DNA of 40,203 nucleotides, from the NCBI GenBank assembly GCA_048213135.1, contig PS015104.1:12855-53057 (forward strand). The letters are read 5' to 3'. This stretch comes from Reclinomonas americana ATCC 50394. Taxonomy: Eukaryota; Jakobida; Jakobea; Jakobida. The position numbers and the translations under genes were made by a program. The notes below the pieces were generated by a model. The model searched no databases. It was not told the DNA's origin and worked only from the letters and a program-made list of their open reading frames with translations. Shown here in pieces: positions 23,046 to 34,604 of this stretch (position 1 is its first letter; every line of letters begins with the position of its first letter).

Positions 23046-24164
23046 CTGTGGTGGAGGAAAGGGGGGTGTGAGAGGAGAAGAGAGGGGAAGGAGGGGAAGA
23101 GAGGGGGGATGAGGGGGAAGGGAAGAAGGAGAGGAAAGAGGGGAAGAGAGGTGAGTGTGGAGAAGGAGAGGAAGGAGTGGAAAGAGGGGAAAGAGGGGGG
23201 AAGAGAGGGGAAGAGAGGGGAAGAGAGGGAAGAGAAGGGAGAGAAGGGAGGGANNNNNNNNNNNNNNNNNNNNNNNNNNNNNNNNNNNNNNNNNNNNNNN
23301 NNNNNNNNNNNNNNNNNNNNNNNNNNNNNNNNNNNNNNNNNNNNNNNNNNNNNNNNNNNNNNNNNNNNNNNNNNNNNNNNNNNNNNNNNNNNNNNNNNNN
23401 NNNNNNNNNNNNNNNNNNNNNNNNNNNNNNNNNNNNNNNNNNNNNNNNNNNNNNNNNNNNNNNNNNNNNNNNNNNNNNNNNNNNNNNNNNNNNNNNNNNN
23501 NNNNNNNNNNNNNNNNNNNNNNNNNNNNNNNNNNNNNNNNNNNNNNNNNNNNNNNNNNNNNNNNNNNNNNNNNNNNNNNNNNNNNNNNNNNNNNNNNNNN
23601 NNNNNNNNNNNNNNNNNNNNNNNNNNNNNNNNNNNNNNNNNNNNNNNNNNNNNNNNNNNNNNNNNNNNNNNNNNNNNNNNNNNNNNNNNNNNNNNNNNNN
23701 CCGTCAAATGCTCATGCCTCTTTCTCATTCTGCCGTGCGTGTGCTGCAAGTCGCGTGCGGAGAAGCAAAGGTTTGAGTTCCGCAAGCGCTCACGCACACT
23801 TGTGCACTCTCGCTTCTTTCCGACAACGCGAACACGCGATGCTTGCCATCTCTCTCTCTCTCTCTCCACTCAACAGCGATGACTCCTATATCACGCTGTT
23901 TTCCTGTTTGCATCCCTCTGTTTGCACAACGCACTCTCAGAATCTCCGTTTCTCTGTTCGCATCGTGCCGAAGAAATCATTCACCACGCCACGCCTCCGT
24001 CTCCCCTTCTTATTCCTCTTCGCCTCACCCCAGATTACAACACGCCGATGAATTCCAACTCAAAACCGACGTGCACGCCCAATGGGAAGCCGGTGAGTCA
24101 TCGCCACCCCTCCCTTCTATCATCAGCCCTCACTCCTCACGCACGCACAGAACGAGCTACTGAA
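23046..24164. other. GA-rich tract, 447-base N gap and upstream region
   Basis: From 23046 to 23253 the sequence is a GGGGAAGAGA-type purine tract, probably FtsX intron. N gap 23254-23700 probably hides the 5' exon(s) of the FtsX gene. From 23701 to 24164 I see no firm exon. An ATG at 24048 (MNSNSKPTCTPNGKP) followed by GTGAGT looks like a first exon, but splicing to the acceptor at 24150 shifts the frame of the next exon. Confidence 0.5.
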
Positions 24165-24750
24165 ATGGAACGCCTCCAAAACGAAGTCCTCCTCGACGCC
24201 CGTGCCGCCAGCTTGAATGCCCAAGAACGAGCGCGCAGATTACCGCCACCACCACGCGCCGAAGACGAGTACACGGATGCCGGAGGTGGCGATCTCGAGC
24301 TCGGTTTCTCCGGCTCCATTATCGAAATCGGCTCGGGAGGATGGGTGCGTTTCACAAGAGTGTTTCTCAATGCCATTCTTCCCCACTCTCTCACCATCTC
24401 TCTGTGCATGCAGTTTGGTGGCGAAATGAGACCCGAGCAAGCCGCCGACCTGCCACTGTACATTCCCTCGGAAGTGCACGCCGACCTCGCTCGCCGACCA
24501 TCTCTGGTACGCGCGCGCTCATCCCGCCTGCCTCATAAACACCACTCACTCACTCGGTCGGTGTACACAGGAACTCATGCGACGACCGGCCTCACAGTTG
24601 CCACGTCGCGACGGTCGCGAATTGCTGACAGACGAGGGCGACAATGTGCCAGCGAGTGGTGACGGTGGAGAGGGCGTCGGCCACGAGATAATAATGCAGC
24701 AACAGCAGCAGCAGCTGCCGGGTCAAGTGAGCGAGGATGAGGAGAGGTGA
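24165..24750 (+). CDS. Small acidic protein of unknown function
   Basis: I do not recognise this protein. Three exons, 24165-24344, 24414-24506 and 24571-24750, give 150 residues with consistent phase; donors are GTGCGT and GTACGC. The N-terminal 30 residues are charged and helical-looking (MERLQNEVLLDARAASLNAQ). Then come a Pro/Arg stretch, an acidic Asp/Glu segment, a short Gly/Ile segment, an Arg-Pro linker and a C-terminal Gln run (six Q) with an acidic end. There is no signal peptide or membrane segment. The frame is open upstream to 24048, so 39 more N-terminal residues are possible if no intron is removed there. It is divergent from the FtsX gene and may share its hidden promoter region. 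Confidence 0.5.
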
Positions 24751-24991
24751 ATTAAGGGCGACAATTAATGAATGAATGAATGCAATGCGAGACAAATGAT
24801 AGTCTCGAGCATCGGAGACAGAGTCCTTGGTGCTCACACAGAGCAGGAATGGCGTCTCGTGAGACAGGTATGTATGCAGAGAGAGACATGCGCGTTCATT
24901 ATGTGTGCGCACGGGGAGAGACAGAGAGAGAAAGACAGAGACAACTGATGCACACACACTTACTGCTCTCACGCCAGAGTCGTCACCTGAA

Positions 24992-25042
24992 CTGTGTGCG
25001 TGTGTGTGTGTGTGTGCGTGTGTGTGTATATGTGTGTGTGTG

Positions 25043-25073
<31 letters not shown>

Positions 25074-25074
25074 C
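24992..25074. repeat. (TG)n with TATATA interruption
   Basis: Alternating TG runs broken by CG and by TATATATATA near 25045. Downstream (to 25148) no gene is evident before the N gap 25149-25718. Confidence 0.9.
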
Positions 25075-25718
25075 TTTCTCACATTGACGCACATTCTCAC
25101 GCCTATGTCAGCGCCTAAGTCTGCAAGGCGGCACTTAATCGTCGCCTANNNNNNNNNNNNNNNNNNNNNNNNNNNNNNNNNNNNNNNNNNNNNNNNNNNN
25201 NNNNNNNNNNNNNNNNNNNNNNNNNNNNNNNNNNNNNNNNNNNNNNNNNNNNNNNNNNNNNNNNNNNNNNNNNNNNNNNNNNNNNNNNNNNNNNNNNNNN
25301 NNNNNNNNNNNNNNNNNNNNNNNNNNNNNNNNNNNNNNNNNNNNNNNNNNNNNNNNNNNNNNNNNNNNNNNNNNNNNNNNNNNNNNNNNNNNNNNNNNNN
25401 NNNNNNNNNNNNNNNNNNNNNNNNNNNNNNNNNNNNNNNNNNNNNNNNNNNNNNNNNNNNNNNNNNNNNNNNNNNNNNNNNNNNNNNNNNNNNNNNNNNN
25501 NNNNNNNNNNNNNNNNNNNNNNNNNNNNNNNNNNNNNNNNNNNNNNNNNNNNNNNNNNNNNNNNNNNNNNNNNNNNNNNNNNNNNNNNNNNNNNNNNNNN
25601 NNNNNNNNNNNNNNNNNNNNNNNNNNNNNNNNNNNNNNNNNNNNNNNNNNNNNNNNNNNNNNNNNNNNNNNNNNNNNNNNNNNNNNNNNNNNNNNNNNNN
25701 NNNNNNNNNNNNNNNNNN

Positions 25719-27052
25719 CCTTTTGCAACCATTTCGCTCTGCGTTCCCAGTCAGCGCACTGCAAAGGCGCGACACGATTCACGTCGAGAAACGCAACAAG
25801 CCAAGCAAGCACGCATCCACATCACAGTCCAGATCGCACGCGCCACACGAACACAGGAACACCGGCAGCACGGCAAACACAATCCAGCATCTGCGTGCGT
25901 GTGCTGTTAGAGGTGATCCGCAACGGTCACTCTTGTGTGTGTTTTGGCGACCACGCAACGAATACATGATGGCGACCAGCGGGAAAAACAAGGCGTTGAG
26001 CACCACGTCCCACACGAAGCGGAGGCAGGAATCTGCACCGGGAGAGAGGGACAGTGATTGGGTGAGAAGGAGATTTCAACGGTATAAACAGGCAGAGAAT
26101 GCCGATGAGAAGCAGCTATGCACAACCCCCTCGTCCTCACAGTAAAGGAGATCTTGACTCTCGTCTTGCTCAAGGCAAATCAGCGAGGAAAATGACACTC
26201 ATCCTCGATGAGAAGGCAATTGTACATGAACTCACAGTGAAGAATGACGAAAAAGGGTCTTCATCTCACTTGAACATTCTTCTCGAGGCAAGACAATCTT
26301 TTGTGAAATCCAGACGAAAGATATCTCCACAAGACGGACAGAAACACTGTTCCACCAGACAACAGAGCACTCTTCCAATCTGCGCTCACACGGTGATGGA
26401 CCAAGACGAGAAGGATTTCTCACATCAACATTCTCTTCGTGGCACTGAAATAGTCTATCGTGAAGCGCAGACGAATGGACGCTCTCCACAAGACGGACTC
26501 TGTTCTCCCACATATTCAACAGACTCTTCCTTTCTGCAAAGAATCGACTGTGTTTATATGGTGACGGACCAAGACGACAAGGATTTCTCACTTGAAATCT
26601 CTGCATGGCACTGAGATAGTCTTTCATGAAGCGCAGACCTTCACAACACGGACACTACTTGTTCTCTTGTTCCCCAACGTATTCAACACACTTTTCCTTT
26701 CTGCAAAGCATCGTCTGCTCTCACAGTGACGGACCAAGACGAGAAGGAAACAGTCTCATGAAGCGCAGACGAAAGGAGACCCTTCACAAGACGGACTCTG
26801 TTCCCCCACATATTCAACAGACTCTTCCTTTCTGATAGCATCGTCTGCTCTCACACGCCGCGCCACTCTTCTCCCTTGAACATTCTTTGTGAGAAAGGTT
26901 GCTCCTTTGACAGACACACTAAAAGGCGTTGCTGCCGAAACGCCATCCCCGCATCTCCCCTTCCTCCTCCCTAACAAACCTTCATGACAACAGCAGGCAA
27001 ACGAGCAGCGTCCCATTGCGGAACAACAATCCACACATCGCGCACCGCACAT
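25719..27052 (-). CDS. Cysteine-rich small membrane protein (3' partial, unknown)
   Basis: Not a family I recognise. Exons on the minus strand: 27052-26980, 26032-25960, 25890-25798, and 25758 running into the gap at 25718. Phases agree at all three junctions (73, 73, 93 nt). The ATG follows an in-frame stop directly (TAGATG). The first 25 residues hold nine cysteines (MCGARCVDCC, then FACCCHEDSC), suggesting palmitoylation or metal binding. They lead into one or two hydrophobic helices (FVWDVVLNALFFPLVAIMYS and WIVFAVLPVFLCSC) and more cysteines (CGACDLDCDVDAC). Exon 4 reads ALTGNAERNGCKR before the Ns. Introns 2 and 3 both begin GTTGCG. Intron 1 (26033-26979) is filled by tandem repeats. 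If the exon 1 join is wrong, the membrane exons still stand as a unit. Confidence 0.5.
26297..26866. repeat. Imperfect tandem repeat, four units of about 105-165 bp
   Basis: Units begin near 26303, 26460, 26625 and 26755. Each carries, in order, GAAGCGCAGACGAA (or a variant), CACAAGACGGAC, a CCCACATATTCAACAGACTC-like string, CCTTTCTGCAAAG and a CAGTGACGGACCAAGACGAG-like string. They fill intron 1 of the Cys-rich gene. Two units carry longer TTTCTCAC-TTGA segments, so unit length varies. Confidence 0.85.
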
Positions 27053-27369
27053 CTAGTCAACCCAGTGAGAACACAACAAACAACAAACAACAAACAACAA
27101 ACAAACGAAATACGCACCCGACACGAGTCGCAAACAGGCGCTGAGAGGAAAAACGACGATCATGATGTTCGATTATGAGTTGCGGCCAACAATACGACAA
27201 TCTACTCTCCCACACAGTCACTCTCATCACTCTCTCTCAGTCTTGCACACACTTGTTCGCACTCACACTCACACACTCACTCTCTCTCTGTCAGTCTCTC
27301 GAAAACTTCGCATATTCTCGATCGCGACTCTTATGCTCCTCTCCTCAGCTTTCCTCTCGCCGTCTATAC

Positions 27370-27547
<178 letters not shown>

Positions 27548-28318
27548 NNNNNNNNNNNNNNNNNNNNNNNNNNNNNNNNNNNNNNNNNNNNNNNNNNNNN
27601 NNNNNNNNNNNNNNNNNNNNNNNNNNNNNNNNNNNNNNNNNNNNNNNNNNNNNNNNNNNNNNNNNNNNNNNNNNNNNNNNNNNNNNNNNNNNNNNNNNNN
27701 NNNNNNNNNNNNNNNNNNNNNNNNNNNNNNNNNNNNNNNNNNNNNNNNNNNNNNNNNNNNNNNNNNNNNNNNNNNNNNNNNNNNNNNNNNNNNNNNNNNN
27801 NNNNNNNNNNNNNNNNNNNNNNNNNNNNNNNNNNNNNNNNNNNNNNNNNNNNNNNNNNNNNNNNNNNNNNNNNNNNNNNNNNNNNNNNNNNNNNNNNNNN
27901 NNNNNNNNNNNNNNNNNNNNNNNNNNNNNNNNNNNNNNNNNNNNNNNNNNNNNNNNNNNNNNNNNNNNNNNNNNNNNNNNNNNNNNNNNNNNNNNNNNNN
28001 NNNNNNNNNNNNNNNNNNNNNNNNNNNNNNNNNNNNNNNNNNNNNNNNNNNNNNNNNNNNNNNNNNNNNNNNNNNNNNNNNNNNNNNNNNNNNNNNNNNN
28101 NNNNNNNNNNNNNNNNNNNNNNNNNNNNNNNNNNNNNNNNNNNNNNNNNNNNNNNNNNNNNNNNNNNNNNNNNNNNNNNNNNNNNNNNNNNNNNNNNNNN
28201 NNNNNNNNNNNNNNNNNNNNNNNNNNNNNNNNNNNNNNNNNNNNNNNNNNNNNNNNNNNNNNNNNNNNNNNNNNNNNNNNNNNNNNNNNNNNNNNNNNNN
28301 NNNNNNNNNNNNNNNNNN
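27548..28318. other. Assembly gap (771 N)
   Basis: Undetermined bases flanked by CT on the left and AG on the right. It may hide exons of the minus-strand gene represented by the orphan exon 28437-28565. Confidence 0.95.
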
Positions 28319-28436
28319 AGAGAGAGAGAGAGAAGAGACAGTGAGCGGCATGAAAAAGAAGAGAAAAGAGGAAGAGAAGGCGGAGAAGAAGAATGGAACA
28401 GTGAGAGCAAATGAGAAGCTCAAGGGAATGACTCAC

Positions 28437-28565
28437 CAGGATTTGCTGGGTCCTTTGGGTATTCCACGCGATGGGCGAATGTGGGGTCGGCATTGCAGAG
28501 AGCGGATTCGTAGAATGAAACGCGTGGTCCGGCGGCAACTAGTTGCTCCGATGATCGCTTGTCGC
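28437..28565 (-). CDS. Orphan internal exon of an unidentified minus-strand gene
   Basis: Bounded by a good acceptor (TTCCACCAG on the minus strand) and a perfect GTGAGT donor. Reads one frame only, with 1-nt carry at both ends: DKRSSEQLVAAGPRVSFYES then ALCNADPTFAHRVEYPKDPA. G+C-rich coding bias contrasts with the GA/CT flanks. The next exon would lie in gap 27548-28318. I could not find the preceding exon. No family recognised. Confidence 0.45.
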
Positions 28566-29931
<1,366 letters not shown>

Positions 29932-30647
29932 NNNNNNNNNNNNNNNNNNNNNNNNNNNNNNNNNNNNNNNNNNNNNNNNNNNNNNNNNNNNNNNNNNNNN
30001 NNNNNNNNNNNNNNNNNNNNNNNNNNNNNNNNNNNNNNNNNNNNNNNNNNNNNNNNNNNNNNNNNNNNNNNNNNNNNNNNNNNNNNNNNNNNNNNNNNNN
30101 NNNNNNNNNNNNNNNNNNNNNNNNNNNNNNNNNNNNNNNNNNNNNNNNNNNNNNNNNNNNNNNNNNNNNNNNNNNNNNNNNNNNNNNNNNNNNNNNNNNN
30201 NNNNNNNNNNNNNNNNNNNNNNNNNNNNNNNNNNNNNNNNNNNNNNNNNNNNNNNNNNNNNNNNNNNNNNNNNNNNNNNNNNNNNNNNNNNNNNNNNNNN
30301 NNNNNNNNNNNNNNNNNNNNNNNNNNNNNNNNNNNNNNNNNNNNNNNNNNNNNNNNNNNNNNNNNNNNNNNNNNNNNNNNNNNNNNNNNNNNNNNNNNNN
30401 NNNNNNNNNNNNNNNNNNNNNNNNNNNNNNNNNNNNNNNNNNNNNNNNNNNNNNNNNNNNNNNNNNNNNNNNNNNNNNNNNNNNNNNNNNNNNNNNNNNN
30501 NNNNNNNNNNNNNNNNNNNNNNNNNNNNNNNNNNNNNNNNNNNNNNNNNNNNNNNNNNNNNNNNNNNNNNNNNNNNNNNNNNNNNNNNNNNNNNNNNNNN
30601 NNNNNNNNNNNNNNNNNNNNNNNNNNNNNNNNNNNNNNNNNNNNNNN
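29932..30647. other. Assembly gap (716 N)
   Basis: Undetermined bases between an AG tract and a CT tract. It probably contains the first exon(s) of VPS26, since the first visible VPS26 exon begins in mid-codon. Confidence 0.95.
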
Positions 30648-30753
30648 CTCTCTGTCTCTCTTCTCCCGCCTTGTTCGCATAGCTCACTCTGCCGCTTTCT
30701 CCCTCCCTCCCTTGCCCTCTCACTCACCCGTCCCCCCTTTCCCCCTTTCTCAG

Positions 30754-32820
30754 GCGCCCGCCCGGAACCCCTCCACCCCCCAGAACCCGGCGAAACCTTC
30801 ACCGACGAGGAGATTTGCCTGTTTCGACCGGAACTCGGCGAACCGCTGTGCGGCTCCATCGAGGTCTCCTACGGCAAGTCGCTGGCGCACGAGGGCATTG
30901 TGGTGGCGGTGGTCGGGCAAATCCGTGAGTGCACCCTCACACCCGTTGTATTTTTTCTCGTGCGACACTCACCATACGCGCAGTGGTGAGCTTTGTGCAA
31001 CCGGAAAAGCACCACTTTTTGGTGTCGGAGGCCACCGTGGCACAACCGGGTCAGCTCCCGGCCGGTGTCTCCACGATACCCTTCGAGGTGAAACCGCCGG
31101 AGTTACCGTACGACTCGTACGTCGGAGCGGATGTGGTGTTGAGATATTTTGTGCGCGTGCAAATCAAGCGGAAGCGCTCGAGCGACATTTACCACGAGCA
31201 GGACTTTTGGGTGGAGAACCTGGGCATGCGCTCCTCCGATGTGCCGATCGACGACTCGCTGCAGAGTGCGCGGCAGGTGGATGTGGGCATCGAGGGGTAC
31301 CTGCACATTGTGTTTGAGTTTGACAAGACGTGGTGAGTGGCAGGGATGGAAGGGAGGGGGAGACAGGGGAAGGAGAGGTTTGTTAGCTTGCTCTTACGGA
31401 TAGAGGTGCAGTCTCATGTAAGTGGCAGTACGAAGCGTGTACTTTGCAAAGGAGAATCAGAAAGGCTTTCACTTTGCTGGTGGGAAGGAGCGCACTCATG
31501 TTTGTGTGGTGAAGAAGATGAGTTTGAGTTTGAATGATATAGTCGCTGTGCATGCGCGTGTGAGAGAGATCGAGTGAATGTTTCTTTTGCTTGCCAGCCA
31601 CAATGCAGGCTTATGTTCATGCCCGCCGTGTCGCTGTCATCTTTGCTCCAGTTCCCCAGCTGATCTCTCACGTAAAATACTCAGAATGCATACAGTTCTC
31701 ATCCCTTTGCTGCTCTTCTTCAGGTACCATCTCAACGACGTCATTCTCGGTCAAGTCTTCTTTGCACAAGTACACCTCCCGATCGACCAAATGTTCATCA
31801 CAGTTGAGTGCGCCCTGTGCTTTCCTCGCTTCTATACATTTGACTTCTCTCGTGTGCCTTCCCCATTCGGTTCTCCTGTGCTCTCTGGTGTCGCTCTACC
31901 GCTTTCGTGCATGTATGTTTCATCGCTTCACTCTCCACTATTCGCTTTCCTTCACTCCACCCTTCCTATCTCTGTTCCTCTCCCCTCCCTCTTCAACTTC
32001 TTCTCTCTCTTCTCTCTACTTCTCCCGCTTTCATTGTCACCCATTCTTCCGTGTGCTTTCCTCGCTTCAGTTCTCTTGTGGTCTCTTTCCCTCAACTCTT
32101 TGGTGTCCGTCACTCCTCTTCTCTGTTCCTCTCCCCTCACCTTCTCTCTACTTCTCCTGCTTTCATTGTCACCCATCCCTGTCCCCTTTTTCTTCTTTCT
32201 GCTTCCCTCGCTTCAGTTCTTTGTGATCTCTTTCCTCAACTCTTTGCTGTCCGTCACTCCCCCTCTCCTTTCTCCGTCCTCTTCTCTTTTCGTCTCTCAA
32301 TCTTCCTCTCTCCCTCACCTTCCCTCTTCCCCCNNNNNNNNNNNNNNNNNNNNNNNNNNNNNNNNNNNNNNNNNNNNNNNNNNNNNNNNNNNNNNNNNNN
32401 NNNNNNNNNNNNNNNNNNNNNNNNNNNNNNNNNNNNNNNNNNNNNNNNNNNNNNNNNNNNNNNNNNNNNNNNNNNNNNNNNNNNNNNNNNNNNNNNNNNN
32501 NNNNNNNNNNNNNNNNNNNNNNNNNNNNNNNNNNNNNNNNNNNNNNNNNNNNNNNNNNNNNNNNNNNNNNNNNNNNNNNNNNNNNNNNNNNNNNNNNNNN
32601 NNNNNNNNNNNNNNNNNNNNNNNNNNNNNNNNNNNNNNNNNNNNNNNNNNNNNNNNNNNNNNNNNNNNNNNNNNNNNNNNNNNNNNNNNNNNNNNNNNNN
32701 NNNNNNNNNNNNNNNNNNNNNNNNNTCTCTCTCTCTCTCTCTCTCTCTCTCCTTTTCCTTTCTTCTCTCTCTCTCTCTCTCGTTCTTTCGTTGTTCTCTC
32801 TCCTCTACTCTCTCGTCGTC

Positions 32821-32864
<44 letters not shown>

Positions 32865-33197
32865 CTCCTCCTCCTCCCTCCCCCTCCCCCCCCCCCCCCC
32901 TTCCCCCTTCCCCTCCCACAGATGGTCCGCAAGGAAATCTGCGGCTCGGGCCCCACCGACGTCACCGAAACCACCATGCTGGCCTCGTCGGAGCTCATGG
33001 ACGGATTCCCGGGCGAGGGCGACAATGTGCCCGTGCGCTTCTTCTTGAAGCCGGTGTTTAGCCTGACACCGACCTTTGTCAACGTGCACAATGTGTACTC
33101 GGTGCGCTACTTTATCAACCTGGTGCTCATCGACACCGAGAATCGCAAGTTCTTCAAGCAGCACGAGGTGTACTTGTATCGCGAGCGGCCCGGGTGA
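30754..33197 (+). CDS. VPS26: Retromer subunit VPS26 (5' partial)
   Basis: Arrestin-fold subunit of retromer (with VPS35 and VPS29), which returns cargo from endosomes to the Golgi or plasma membrane. Exons: 30754-30924, 30984-31332, 31724-31802, 32922-33197; 290 residues visible. The usual length is about 330, so some 40 N-terminal residues are missing, most likely in gap 29932-30647. Family blocks are clear: LAHEGIVVAVVGQI, LPYDSYVGADVVLRYFVRV, VDVGIEGYLHIVFEFDK, YHLNDVILGQVFF, VRKEICGSGP and YSVRYFINLVLIDTENRKFF, ending in KQHEVYLYRE. This matches VPS26A/B rather than VPS26C. The third intron starts GTTGAGTGCG, an unusual donor, and is 1119 nt long with tandem repeats, a gap and CT tracts. 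The stop is 96 nt from the stop of the convergent RCC1-type gene. Confidence 0.93.
32006..32290. repeat. Pyrimidine-rich tandem repeat, about 145-150-bp unit, in VPS26 intron 3
   Basis: CTCTACTTCTCC(C/T)GCTTTCATTG + TCACCCAT, then CCTCGCTTCAGTTCT, CTCTTTCC(C)TCAACTCTTTG and GTCCGTCACTCC occur twice in the same order (first near 32013, second near 32146). A third, weaker copy starts near 31816. N gap 32334-32725 and CT runs (32726-32920) follow. Confidence 0.8.
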
Positions 33198-33293
33198 TGG
33201 TCGGTGTGAGAGAACGAGAAGATGATGAAAAGAAATGTAATCAATCAGTGCATTGTGTGAACCCTAAAGGAAACACTCTGTACATTGCTAAAG

Positions 33294-34569
33294 TCACCTC
33301 CACCCTGGTTTCGCCGTCGGCGATGCACTGCGCACCGTCGTTGTCACCGTCAACTGCTGCTGTTGCTGTTGCTGTAGCTGCTGCTGTTGTGGCGGCTGTT
33401 GAATTGGCTGTGATCGTGCGGCGTAGCCACCACCACCACCACCACCGCGCTTCTTCTGCTCACCGCCGCCCACTCGCCGCTTCTTGCCGCGCTGGCCACC
33501 TCCATCCTCATTGCCGGTGTCATCCGCCTCACCATCCGCATCTCCATCGTCGACCTCATGCTTGCCGTTCGTCTCCGCGTGCGCATCAGCCGACACATCG
33601 ACAACGGCATGGCGCGGCGGCCGACTGAGCGAGGCCAGTTCCAGCTGTCGGCGACACTGCTCGAGTTGGAGGCGGAGCACGCCAATCTCCTCGTTCTTGC
33701 GGAATTCGAGTTCGGTCAGCGAGCGGCCGTTCTCTTGCTGCGGAGAGGGGGAGAAACGGGCGTCATCAGTGATTGACTGAGGCGATCAATTCATCAATCT
33801 CTTCTTTTCCATCTTCTCTGCTGCCTCCCACTCTACCGCTTCTGCCATTCTCCGTCCCTCGCCTTTCCTTTCCCCAAATATCTCCCTCTCGTGCCACCCT
33901 CCCTTGTCTTCTCTTTGTCACATCACTGCGGCATTGACTTTGCTGTCTCATTACTGTTCCTCAACATTTCCATCCCTCCCATATTTTCTCCACTATTTCC
34001 TCATTTCTCTCCACCTCGTCCATTTGCCTCTCTGTGCAACCCTTCCATTCTCTTAACGTTGCTAACTCTCAGCAGCATCCAATCTCATCTTCTTCATCGA
34101 CATTTCCCTCCCTCACCTTCCCATTCTCCACCATTCTACACTCGTCCACACTGTGCCTCCTCTATTCTACAGCATTCCACTTCACAGCTTATCTGTCCTT
34201 CCCATTACCTCTCTCTTCCGCCCTGCTCTCCCCACCTCCATTCTCCACCACTTGTCACCTCTTTATCGTTCCATCTCATTCTTTCCCTTCTACTTCCCCC
34301 TTCCCTTTTCCGTGCCCCCCTTCCCTTTATCTCCCTTATCCTTCCCCTTCCCTTTCCCTTCTCCTTCACCTTTCCCCTTCTCTCCCCCTTTCCCCTTTCC
34401 AACTCACCAACTGCTCCAACAACGACTCACACACCGCCTGATCGACCGTGCCCTGCGCCATTCTCAAAATCGCCCCATGCAACACCTCCGCCTGCTGCTT
34501 CCACTCCGCCGCCTGCTGCCGCGCCCGCTTCAACTCCTTGGCCATGCGCTGCAGTCGGCGATCGTCTGC

Positions 34570-34604
<35 letters not shown>

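Noticed and set aside
24048-24092. First exon MNSNSKPTCTPNGKP for the small unknown gene
   Set aside because: Removing the apparent intron 24093-24150 puts the next exon out of frame. Kept only as a possible unspliced N-terminal extension.
25913-25918. Another minus-strand GTTGCG near the Cys-rich gene
   Set aside because: Using it as donor breaks the frame with the next exon; the copy at 25954-25959 keeps it. The inner cop­y lies within the intron.
31578-33197. 539-residue ORF covering the last VPS26 exons
   Set aside because: It reads through intron 3, its repeats and a gap. Only 31724-31802 and 32922-33197 are VPS26 coding.
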